Origin: Rickettsiales bacterium
GTDB taxonomy: Bacteria; Pseudomonadota; Alphaproteobacteria; Rickettsiales; UBA3002
Assembly (NCBI GenBank): GCA_021300075.1
Contig: JAJTIB010000038.1
Location: forward strand, 1 to 5,958
Direction: 5' to 3'
Length of the DNA stretch: 5,958 nt
Below the pieces are notes generated by a model. It ran no database searches and had not been told where the DNA came from. It worked only from the letters and a program-made list of their open reading frames with translations. How positions within the stretch are numbered: position 1 is the first letter of the stretch; each line of letters starts with the position of its first letter. The translations under genes were made by a program, and so were the position numbers. Below are positions 1-5,909 of this stretch, one piece after another.

Positions 1-113
1 GGAACAGTAACCACCATAATTTTACCGACAACTTCCAGAGTCGGCAGCAGCACTTCCAGCCATAAAGGCTCGCGCATGAATTCATTCAATTCTGCAAGAA
101 ATTCAGCAATCAT
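1..113 (-). CDS. nuoH: NADH-quinone oxidoreductase subunit H, N-terminal fragment
   Basis: This is the start of the next operon gene, cut by the window edge after 37 complete codons. It begins at the ATG at 113-111, which overlaps the nuoG stop as ATGA. The protein opens MIAEFLAELNEFMREPLWLE and then turns hydrophobic (VLLPTLEVVGKIMVVTV), as expected for the amphipathic start and first transmembrane helix of NuoH. NuoH (mitochondrial ND1) is the inner-membrane subunit that links the quinone cavity to the proton-pumping arm. The call rests on gene order after nuoG and the N-terminal hydrophobic segment; the diagnostic conserved loops lie outside the window. Confidence 0.88.
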   Translation of the reverse strand, partial: MIAEFLAELNEFMREPLWLEVLLPTLEVVGKIMVVTV

Positions 114-2161
114 GCGGCTTTCCTCGCCTGTTTCAACACCAGCTCAGTGCATTGCGCCATGGTTTTGCTCGCACGGCTGATGGCATCCGTGCGGTAGTAA
201 TTCGCGATCGGATAGTCGAAATTCTGAGTCGTAATTTGACTTGCCTTGCCCACCGCTGCAACCCATGAAGCCGGCAGAATAACACCAAGTGAGGCAAAAA
301 TCGGCGCGATTTTTTTGAGCGCCGCACGCAGGCTGGCATGCGAATCAAAGGGTAAATTCTTTTTCAGCACTGCAGCCAGACGCGCGATAATCTGCCAGTC
401 TTCCTGAGCTTCACCGGGTGGGAACACAGCGCGTAACGCCTCCTGTACGCGGCCTTCGGTATTCACATAGAGTGCATTTTTCTCGGTGTAGGCCGCACCG
501 GGCAAAATCACATCCGCCCTGTGGGCGCCCGCGTCGCCATGATGGCCCTGATAAATGACGAAGGCTTTGCCGAGATAGCTCATGTCGATTTCATCGACCC
601 CGAGCAGATAAACGAGTTTCACTGCGCCTTCGGCGATGCCTGCCAGTATTTCCTGCATATCTCTGCCGCCCGACTGCGGGACAAAGCCAAGGTCAAGCCC
701 ACCGACGCGAGCGGCCGCATGATGCAGCAGGTTAAATCCGTTCCAACCCTCACGCTGGCAGAAATCGCCAACGATTTTTGCCGCCTGATGAATCGCCGCC
801 CCGTCCGCACGCGCAAGAGCGGCTGCCCCCAGAAGTATCACCGGTTTTTTGGCGGCTTTCAGCTTGGCTGCAAACGGATGTTTTCCACCAGCTATTTCCG
901 CCAGAATTTGGGGATTTTCGCCAAGCTGTGTAACGGGATAGGTGAGATCAAACGCCGCACCAACATTGTAAGCTTCCATGCCGCCACGCAGATAGGCCTT
1001 GCGTAAACGCGCATTGATAAGCGGTGCTTCGGTGCGCGGGTTGGTGCCGATCATCAGCACCAAATCCGCCTCTTCCAGCGCAGCGATAGGCGTGTTCATG
1101 ATGTAATCGCCACGCGCGCCAGTCGGAATTTTTGCGCCGTCCTGACGGCATTCGAGGTTGGGCGAGCCCAAAGCGCCCATCAGTGATTTGAGAGCGAACA
1201 TGCTCTCCACACAAGCCAGATCACCGGCAATAGCAGCAATTTCTTCTGGCTTCACGGCTGCGATTTTTTCAGCCACAAGTTTCAAGGCCTCGTCCCAGCT
1301 TGCGGGTTGGAGCTTACCGAGTTTGCGGATGTAAGGACGGTCAAGCCGCTGGGTGCGAAGCCCGTCGCACGCATAGCGCGATTTATCGCCGAGCCATTCT
1401 TCATTCACTTCTTCATTCAGGCGCGGCAGAATACGAAGAACTGCCTCGCCGCGCGAATCAATGCGAACGGCACTTCCAACCGCGTCCATTACATCAATCG
1501 ATTCGGTTTTCTGAAGTTCCCACGGCCGGGCATGGAAAGCGTAGGGTTTACTTGTCAGTGCTCCCACGGGGCACAGATCTATCACATTGGCCGAAAGCTC
1601 GGACGTCAGGGCTTTTTCAAGATAGGACGTCACTTCCATATGTTCGCCACGCCCCACCGCGCCCAGCTCTGGCACGCCCGCGATATCTTCAACAAAGCGG
1701 ATGCAGCGGGTACAATGAATGCAGCGCGTCATCTGCGTTTTGATGAGCGGTCCCATATATTTATCTTCAACCGCACGCTTATGCTCACGGTAGCGGCTTT
1801 CGCCCATACCGTAGGCCATGGCCTGATCCTGCAAATCGCACTCCCCTCCCTGATCGCAGATCGGGCAGTCAAGCGGGTGGTTGATGAGCAGAAACTCCAT
1901 CACCCCCTCACGGGCTTTTTTCACCATCGGGGTCGTGGTAAAAACTTCCATTTTATCTGCCGCCGGCAGCGCGCAACTGGCCTGGGGCTTGGGCGGCCCG
2001 GGCTTTACCTCGACCAGGCACATGCGGCAATTCCCCGCGATATGCAGTTTCTCGTGATAGCAAAAACGCGGAATCTCAACGCCCACGCGGTCACAGACCT
2101 GAATCACCGATTCACCGGGTGTGAACTCAACTTCCTGACCGTCTATTTTCAATGTCGGCAT
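110..2161 (-). CDS. nuoG: NADH-quinone oxidoreductase subunit G (75-kDa iron-sulfur subunit)
   Basis: NuoG (mitochondrial NDUFS1) is the largest peripheral-arm subunit and carries electrons from NuoF towards the quinone module. The 683-aa length is normal for alphaproteobacteria. The N-terminal ferredoxin-like domain has C34, C45, C48 and C63 for the 2Fe-2S cluster N1b. H95, C99, C102 and C108 (HPLDCPICDQGGEC) fit the His-Cys3 ligation of 4Fe-4S cluster N5. C147, C150, C153 and C197 fit 4Fe-4S cluster N4. From about residue 220 onward lies the molybdopterin-oxidoreductase-like domain, including the IGTNPRTEAPLINARLRKA segment near residue 371. No four-cysteine N7 site follows N4, as in mitochondria. 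The ATG at 2161 lies one base after the stop of the 64-codon gene, with only a weak purine-rich stretch (GATAAGAG) before it, so coupled translation is likely. The stop overlaps the nuoH start by four bases. Confidence 0.98.
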   Translation of the reverse strand: MPTLKIDGQEVEFTPGESVIQVCDRVGVEIPRFCYHEKLHIAGNCRMCLVEVKPGPPKPQASCALPAADKMEVFTTTPMVKKAREGVMEFLLINHPLDCPICDQGGECDLQDQAMAYGMGESRYREHKRAVEDKYMGPLIKTQMTRCIHCTRCIRFVEDIAGVPELGAVGRGEHMEVTSYLEKALTSELSANVIDLCPVGALTSKPYAFHARPWELQKTESIDVMDAVGSAVRIDSRGEAVLRILPRLNEEVNEEWLGDKSRYACDGLRTQRLDRPYIRKLGKLQPASWDEALKLVAEKIAAVKPEEIAAIAGDLACVESMFALKSLMGALGSPNLECRQDGAKIPTGARGDYIMNTPIAALEEADLVLMIGTNPRTEAPLINARLRKAYLRGGMEAYNVGAAFDLTYPVTQLGENPQILAEIAGGKHPFAAKLKAAKKPVILLGAAALARADGAAIHQAAKIVGDFCQREGWNGFNLLHHAAARVGGLDLGFVPQSGGRDMQEILAGIAEGAVKLVYLLGVDEIDMSYLGKAFVIYQGHHGDAGAHRADVILPGAAYTEKNALYVNTEGRVQEALRAVFPPGEAQEDWQIIARLAAVLKKNLPFDSHASLRAALKKIAPIFASLGVILPASWVAAVGKASQITTQNFDYPIANYYRTDAISRASKTMAQCTELVLKQARKAA
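121..125 (-). promoter_or_regulatory. Ribosome binding site of nuoH
   Basis: The minus strand reads GAGGA seven bases before the nuoH ATG at 113, inside the last codons of nuoG. It is a good Shine-Dalgarno match at normal spacing and supports this start, which also gives the ATGA overlap with nuoG. Confidence 0.7.
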
Positions 2162-2162
2162 G

Positions 2163-2357
2163 TTATCTCTTATCCAGTTTCTGTGAAATTTCTTTGAGGG
2201 TTTCGTTGATTTCTTTCAACGCATCAACTTGCGGATTCCATCCAATTCCATCCTTTTTCATTCGGCGCATGAAAAAAATATAGACAGCAATCAATAGTAA
2301 GAACGGCAACCATGATGAAAGAAACATATTCCACAAACTGTTGTCCGGTATTTCCAT
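2163..2357 (-). CDS. Small single-pass membrane protein with FtsH-like transmembrane segment and C-terminal coiled coil
   Basis: This 64-aa protein is not a standard complex I subunit. Residues 15-33, SWLPFLLLIAVYIFFMRRM, form one transmembrane helix followed by a basic RRMKKD stretch, which predicts a cytoplasmic C-terminus by the positive-inside rule. From memory, E. coli FtsH has SWFPMLLLIGVWIFFMRQM at its second membrane segment, matching at 14 of 19 positions. No AAA or protease domain follows. Instead residues 44-64 form a short amphipathic helix with L47, I50, L54, I57 and L61 in a 3-4-3-4 heptad pattern, suggesting self-association or binding to a partner helix. I chose the ATG at 2357 because GGAGGG lies eight bases before it; a GTG at 2372 would add five residues but would put that site inside the gene. 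Sampled G+C is about 37%, far below nuoF. The gene ends one base before nuoG. Function unknown; a role in complex I assembly or membrane docking is inference from location. Confidence 0.8.
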   Translation of the reverse strand: MEIPDNSLWNMFLSSWLPFLLLIAVYIFFMRRMKKDGIGWNPQVDALKEINETLKEISQKLDKR

Positions 2358-2364
2358 CACGCCG

Positions 2365-2370
2365 CCCTCC
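2365..2370 (-). promoter_or_regulatory. Strong ribosome binding site of the 64-codon gene
   Basis: The minus strand reads GGAGGG, with eight bases between GGAGG and the ATG at 2357. It decides the start in favour of that ATG over the GTG at 2372. It lies 12 bases downstream (in mRNA sense) of the 61-bp palindrome, so the repeat's hairpin would sit directly in front of the ribosome landing site. Confidence 0.7.
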
Positions 2371-2382
2371 ACATCATAGAAC

Positions 2383-2443
2383 TGTCATGCCGCACTTGTT
2401 GCGGCATCCGGATACCAGACCCCGCAACGAGTGCGGGGTGACA
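2383..2443. repeat. 61-bp palindromic (REP-like) element made of two inverted hairpins
   Basis: The element is bounded by TGTCA and TGACA and is a near-palindrome centred on 2413, with 23 of 30 symmetric positions complementary. Each half is itself a perfect hairpin. The left half has ATGCCGCA (2387-2394), a five-base loop, and TGCGGCAT (2400-2407). The right half has ACCCCGCA (2419-2426), a five-base loop, and TGCGGGGT (2432-2439). The halves differ at TG/CA versus CC/GG, and in each case both sides of the stem changed together, so pairing is kept. This matches the general style of interspersed palindromes in alphaproteobacteria (compare the Rickettsia palindromic elements), but I cannot confirm family membership. 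It occupies about half of the only sizeable gap in the operon, between nuoF and the 64-codon gene. No T-run follows on the minus strand, so it is not a typical intrinsic terminator. Confidence 0.88.
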
Positions 2444-2472
2444 AGCATCGTAAGCAGGAGCAACACACCTCA

Positions 2473-3750
2473 TCACGCTGCCTTCCTTGTAAACTCATCC
2501 ATCCGCCGTTCGATCTCGGGGCGGAAATGCCGCACGAGGCCCTGCACCGGCCAGGCGGCGGCATCACCAAGCGCACAAATCGTATGTCCCTCGATGCGGC
2601 TCGCAATATCAAGCATCTGGTCGATCTCGGCGCGCACCGCATTGCCCGTGACCATGCGCTCCATCATACGCCAGAGCCAGCCCGTGCCCTCGCGGCAGGG
2701 GGTGCATTGGCCGCAGGATTCATGCATGTAGAATTTCGACAGCCGGGCGATGGCTTTGACAATATCCGTTGATTTATCCATCACAATTACCGCCGCCGTG
2801 CCGAGGCCGGATTTCACTTCGCGCAGCGAATCAAAATCCATCAGCACCGTATCGCAGATGGATTTGGGAATCAGCGGCACCGAGGAGCCGCCGGGAATAA
2901 CTGCAAGCAGATTATCCCAGCCGCCACGCACACCGCCCGCATGTTTTTCGATGAGTTCTTTGAGCGGAATCCCCATCGCTTCTTCGACATTGCAGGGGTT
3001 GTTGACGTGGCCCGAAATGCAGAACACTTTCGTGCCGGTATTATTGGGGCGTCCTATGCCCGCGAACCATGAAGCCCCACGCCTTAGAATAGTCGGCACT
3101 ACGGCAATCGACTCGACATTATTGACAGTCGTAGGGCAGCCCCAGACCCCCATCGCCGCCGGGAAAGGCGGCTTGAGGCGCGGCTGGCCTTTCTTGCCTT
3201 CGAGCGATTCGATCAGTGCAGTTTCCTCGCCACAGATATAAGCGCCTGAGCCGCGATGCACATAAACGTCAAAATCATAACCCGAGCCACAGGCGTTTTT
3301 GCCTAAGTAACCAGCCTGATACGCTTCAGCAATGGCTTGCTCCAAATGGTCGCCCTCGACGCGGAATTCGCCGCGAATATAAATATAAGCCGCTATCGCC
3401 CCAATCGCAAAACCACCGATCAAACAGCCCTCAATGAGCTTATGCGGTTCATGACGCATCATGTCGCGGTCTTTGCAGGTTCCTGGCTCGCCTTCGTCCG
3501 CATTCACCACGAGGTAGCTTGGCCGACCGTCCGACACTTTGGGCATGAACGACCATTTCATGCCGGTCGAGAACCCTGCCCCACCACGACCCCTGAGGCC
3601 GCTGGCTTTGACTTCCTCGATGATTTTATCCCGCCCAAGGGCAAGAATCGCGCGTGTGTTATCCCAGTCTCCCCGAGCTTTTGCGCCCTTCAATGTCCAA
3701 TCCTCCATCCCGTAGAGGTTGGTGAAAATACGGTCCTTATCCGCGAGCAT
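2473..3750 (-). CDS. nuoF: NADH-quinone oxidoreductase subunit F (51-kDa, NADH- and FMN-binding)
   Basis: NuoF (mitochondrial NDUFV1) oxidises NADH: it binds NADH and FMN and passes electrons to cluster N3. The 425-aa length is typical. The FMN/NADH-site glycine-rich motif GRGGAGFSTGMKW is at residues 54-66, followed by VNADEGEPGTCKDRD at 82-96. A second conserved stretch, GSGAYICGEETAL, is at 167-179. The 4Fe-4S cluster N3 ligands are C346, C349 and C352 (SCGQCTPCREG) and C392 (TICALGDAAAWP). No key residue is missing. The ATG at 3750 lies 14 bases inside the end of nuoE and has AAGGAG seven bases upstream. After the TGA at 2475-2473 comes the operon's only substantial gap, which contains the palindromic repeat. 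Confidence 0.98.
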   Translation of the reverse strand: MLADKDRIFTNLYGMEDWTLKGAKARGDWDNTRAILALGRDKIIEEVKASGLRGRGGAGFSTGMKWSFMPKVSDGRPSYLVVNADEGEPGTCKDRDMMRHEPHKLIEGCLIGGFAIGAIAAYIYIRGEFRVEGDHLEQAIAEAYQAGYLGKNACGSGYDFDVYVHRGSGAYICGEETALIESLEGKKGQPRLKPPFPAAMGVWGCPTTVNNVESIAVVPTILRRGASWFAGIGRPNNTGTKVFCISGHVNNPCNVEEAMGIPLKELIEKHAGGVRGGWDNLLAVIPGGSSVPLIPKSICDTVLMDFDSLREVKSGLGTAAVIVMDKSTDIVKAIARLSKFYMHESCGQCTPCREGTGWLWRMMERMVTGNAVRAEIDQMLDIASRIEGHTICALGDAAAWPVQGLVRHFRPEIERRMDEFTRKAA

Positions 3751-4366
3751 TGGCTGGCTCCTTCAGCGTTGTTTTCCCGCCCTGCGGCTCGGACGAAATC
3801 CGCCCCGACTGGGGCCCGGGACGGGGTTTTTCGCCATGTTTGAGTTTTTGCAGAATCTCGCGCGTCGTGTCGTAATTCAAATCCTCGAAGTAATCATCGT
3901 CGATGCTCGAAGTCACCTGGAGCATCGGCGCATTGACGCAGGCGCCAAGGCATTCGACTTCAGTAAGCGTGAAGCGCCCGTCCTCACTGGTTTGCCCGGG
4001 CTCGATCCCAAGCGTATCTTTGCAGGCTTTGATCACCTCGTCCGAGCCGCGCAGCCAGCACGGCGTCGTGGTGCAGCATTGAATGTGATAGCGGCCGACG
4101 GGGGCGAGATTATACATGGTATAAAAACTCGCGACTTCATAGGCACGGATGTACGGCATGTTCACCATTTTCGCGACGACTTCAATGGCCGCGACCGGCA
4201 GCCAGTTATCATGCTGGCGCTGGGCGAGCATCAGAAGCGGCATCACCGCCGACTGCTCACGGCCGGCCGGATATTTAGCGATATGCTTTTCGGCCTCCGC
4301 CAGATTTTCGGGCGTGAAGCTGAAGGATTTCGGTTGCTCGAATTTTTTGATGGACACGGTACTCAT
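3737..4366 (-). CDS. nuoE: NADH-quinone oxidoreductase subunit E (24-kDa, 2Fe-2S)
   Basis: NuoE (mitochondrial NDUFV2) has a thioredoxin-like fold and pairs with NuoF in the NADH-oxidising head, where it holds the 2Fe-2S cluster N1a. The four ligands are visible: C98 and C103 (CTTTPC), and C139 and C143 (CLGAC). Family features upstream include the MPLLMLAQRQ helix near 42-51 and EVASFYTMYN at 77-86. The 209-aa protein is longer than E. coli NuoE because of a C-terminal tail from about residue 176; its KPRPGPQSGRISSEPQGG segment resembles the mitochondrial NDUFV2 tail. The ATG at 4366 overlaps the stop of the preceding 123-codon gene as ATGA. AAAGGGG (4380-4374) precedes it by seven bases. 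The 3' end overlaps nuoF by 14 bases. Confidence 0.98.
   Translation of the reverse strand: MSTVSIKKFEQPKSFSFTPENLAEAEKHIAKYPAGREQSAVMPLLMLAQRQHDNWLPVAAIEVVAKMVNMPYIRAYEVASFYTMYNLAPVGRYHIQCCTTTPCWLRGSDEVIKACKDTLGIEPGQTSEDGRFTLTEVECLGACVNAPMLQVTSSIDDDYFEDLNYDTTREILQKLKHGEKPRPGPQSGRISSEPQGGKTTLKEPANARG
3758..3763 (-). promoter_or_regulatory. Ribosome binding site of nuoF inside nuoE
   Basis: The minus strand reads AAGGAG seven bases before the nuoF ATG at 3750. It lies within the coding sequence of the nuoE C-terminal tail and confirms that the two genes genuinely overlap. Confidence 0.75.
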
Positions 4367-4734
4367 TTTTCTGCCCCTTTACGTCCATGCTGATTCGTTA
4401 CCGATCTTTGACGCGGCAAATATTCCGCTGCATAAGGATCGCTGGTGAATTCACCAATAGACTTACCAAACTTTGTAAGATCAATCGCAGCATTACCACC
4501 TTTAGCGGCATAACGATTAACCCGATCAAGAAATTGATCTCTGGCGCTATACTCACACTCCAACAACTGCCACCCCTTTTGACCACCTCTTTGAATTTCC
4601 AGATTAAGCCAAACTTTATAATTATCTTTAGCCGCACGCAGATCAGTATTGAACTTATCTCCTTGCGTACCTTTAAAATGACGCACCTCGCCGAGTACTT
4701 TTATTTCGGGGATATTGAGGTTGGCGAGATTCAT
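4363..4734 (-). CDS. Unrecognised 123-aa soluble protein encoded between nuoD and nuoE
   Basis: I do not recognise a family. The protein has no signal peptide, no membrane segment and no metal-binding cysteine cluster (one Cys, in LLECEYSARDQF). It is rich in Lys, Arg, Asn and Gln, with aromatic residues spaced through the middle (YKVWLNLEIQRGG, KGWQLLECEY), compatible with a small alpha/beta domain, and a basic, probably flexible tail (LPRQRSVTNQHGRKGAEK). It is very likely a real gene: its ATG overlaps the nuoD stop and its TGA overlaps the nuoE start, both as ATGA, and GGGGAG lies eight bases upstream. Sampled G+C is about 41%, against about 60% in nuoD, which suggests a later insertion or weak constraint. 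It does not resemble the accessory subunits NDUFS4, NDUFS6 or NDUFA12 as I remember them. A complex I accessory or assembly role is inference from its coupled position only. Confidence 0.82.
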   Translation of the reverse strand: MNLANLNIPEIKVLGEVRHFKGTQGDKFNTDLRAAKDNYKVWLNLEIQRGGQKGWQLLECEYSARDQFLDRVNRYAAKGGNAAIDLTKFGKSIGEFTSDPYAAEYLPRQRSVTNQHGRKGAEK

Positions 4735-5909
4735 CGGTCAATCTCCCCAAATACGACATCGAGCGTACCGATAATCGCCGAGACATCGGCGAGCATATGG
4801 CCACGGCTCATGAAATCCAGACCCTGCAGATGGGCGAATCCCGGCGCGCGAATTTTGCAGCGGTAGGGCTTGTTCGTGCCATCCGAAACAAGAAACACGC
4901 CGAACTCGCCCTTGGGCGCCTCGACCGCCGTATAGGTCTCGCCCGCGGGCACATGGTAGCCTTCGGTATAGAGCTTGAAATGATGGATCATCGCCTCCAT
5001 CGATTGTTTCATCTGGCCGCGTTTGGGCGGGGCGATTTTAGGGTCATCCACCACCACCGGTCCGGGTGCTAGTTTTTCGAGGCACTGCGTAATCAGCCGC
5101 AGCGACTGGCGCATCTCCTCCATCCGCACCAGATAGCGGTCGTAGCAGTCGCCGTTCTTGCCCACCGGTATCTGAAAATCCAGTTCGCCGTAAATCTCAT
5201 ACGGTGTCGCTTTGCGGATGTCCCACGCCACACCCGAACCACGTAACATCGGCCCAGAAAATCCCCAGGCCAGTGCGTCTTCGCGACTCACCACGCCCAC
5301 ATCTACCGTACGCTGTTTCCAGATACGGTTTTCAGTAAGCAACCCTTCAACATCGTCAATAATCTGGCCGAATCCGCGCACAAATTTCGCGATGTCGTCC
5401 TCCAGCCCTGCCGGAATGTCCTGATGCACCCCGCCCGGGCGAATATAGGCCGAGTGGAAACGCGCGCCGGATGCTCGCTCGTAAAATTCCAAGATGCGCT
5501 CGCGCTCCTCAAACATCCATAAAAGCGGCGTCGTCGCCCCCACATCAAGCGCCTGAGTGGTGACATTGAGTGTATGATTAAGAATCCGCGTTAACTCGCT
5601 GAATAGAATACGAATAACCTGCGCGCGGCGCGGCACGGTGATGCCCAGCAGTTTTTCGGTCGCAAGCGAAAAACAATGCTCCTGATTCATCGGCGAGACA
5701 TAATCAAGCCGGTCAAAATAGGGCAGCGCCTGTAGATAGGTCTTATGTTCAATGAGTTTTTCCGTACCGCGGTGCAGAAGACCGATATGCGGGTCAGCGC
5801 GTTCGACCACCTCGCCGTCCATTTCGAGTACCAGGCGCAGTACACCATGCGCCGCCGGATGCTGGGGGCCGAAATTGAGCGTCAGATTTTTAATGTCGAC
5901 TTGGGTCAT
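4731..5909 (-). CDS. nuoD: NADH-quinone oxidoreductase subunit D (49-kDa, quinone-site subunit)
   Basis: NuoD (mitochondrial NDUFS2) is related to the large subunit of NiFe hydrogenases and, with NuoB, forms the head of the quinone-binding cavity. The 392-aa length is normal for an unfused NuoD. The N-terminal FGPQHPAAHGVLR motif places H21 at the quinone-contacting histidine (Thermus H38), and counting through the conserved segment puts Y70 (RLDY) at the quinone-contacting tyrosine (Thermus Y87). Other signatures are HIGLLHRGTEKLIEHKTYLQ, SGPMLRGSGVAWDIRK and the C-terminal PGFAHLQGLDFMSRGHMLADV. The hydrogenase nickel-ligand cysteines are absent, as usual. The ATG at 5909 overlaps the stop of the upstream frame as ATGA and has no clear Shine-Dalgarno sequence, so coupling to upstream translation is likely. 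The stop overlaps the start of the 123-codon gene. Confidence 0.98.
   Translation of the reverse strand: MTQVDIKNLTLNFGPQHPAAHGVLRLVLEMDGEVVERADPHIGLLHRGTEKLIEHKTYLQALPYFDRLDYVSPMNQEHCFSLATEKLLGITVPRRAQVIRILFSELTRILNHTLNVTTQALDVGATTPLLWMFEERERILEFYERASGARFHSAYIRPGGVHQDIPAGLEDDIAKFVRGFGQIIDDVEGLLTENRIWKQRTVDVGVVSREDALAWGFSGPMLRGSGVAWDIRKATPYEIYGELDFQIPVGKNGDCYDRYLVRMEEMRQSLRLITQCLEKLAPGPVVVDDPKIAPPKRGQMKQSMEAMIHHFKLYTEGYHVPAGETYTAVEAPKGEFGVFLVSDGTNKPYRCKIRAPGFAHLQGLDFMSRGHMLADVSAIIGTLDVVFGEIDR
4743..4748 (-). promoter_or_regulatory. Ribosome binding site of the 123-codon gene, inside nuoD
   Basis: The minus strand reads GGGGAG eight bases before the ATG at 4734, within the last codons of nuoD. 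Together with the ATGA overlap it supports this start and shows that the inserted gene has its own initiation signal. Confidence 0.6.

Noticed and set aside
521..1006. Plus-strand open frame (161 codons) antisense to nuoG
   Set aside because: No recognisable motif, and nuoG reads uninterrupted on the other strand.
1400..1560. Extra N7 4Fe-4S site in NuoG
   Set aside because: The region after the N4 ligand C197 has no CxxCxxxC pattern, so only N1b, N5 and N4 are supported.
1307..2197. Long plus-strand open frame (296 codons)
   Set aside because: It lies antisense to the N-terminal cluster-binding half of nuoG, whose cysteine motifs are intact; its protein has no recognisable domain and a His/Arg-rich composition typical of antisense shadows.
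2358..2372. GTG start at 2372 for the small membrane protein
   Set aside because: It would place the GGAGGG ribosome site inside the coding region and has no comparable site upstream; the ATG at 2357 is better placed.
2383..2443. Intrinsic transcription terminator
   Set aside because: Hairpins are strong, but neither is followed by a T-run on the minus strand, and nuoG and nuoH continue the operon downstream.
2444..2472. Internal promoter upstream of the 64-codon gene
   Set aside because: TTGTCA-like bases occur at the repeat edge, but no matching -10 box lies at proper spacing.
2312..2731. Plus-strand open frame (139 codons) running through the repeat
   Set aside because: It is formed by translating the palindrome plus antisense nuoF and crosses three unrelated elements; low-complexity Arg/Ser/Pro content.
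3719..4393. Plus-strand open frame (224 codons) antisense to nuoE
   Set aside because: Fully covered by the clear nuoE gene and its ribosome site, with no domain; a shadow frame.
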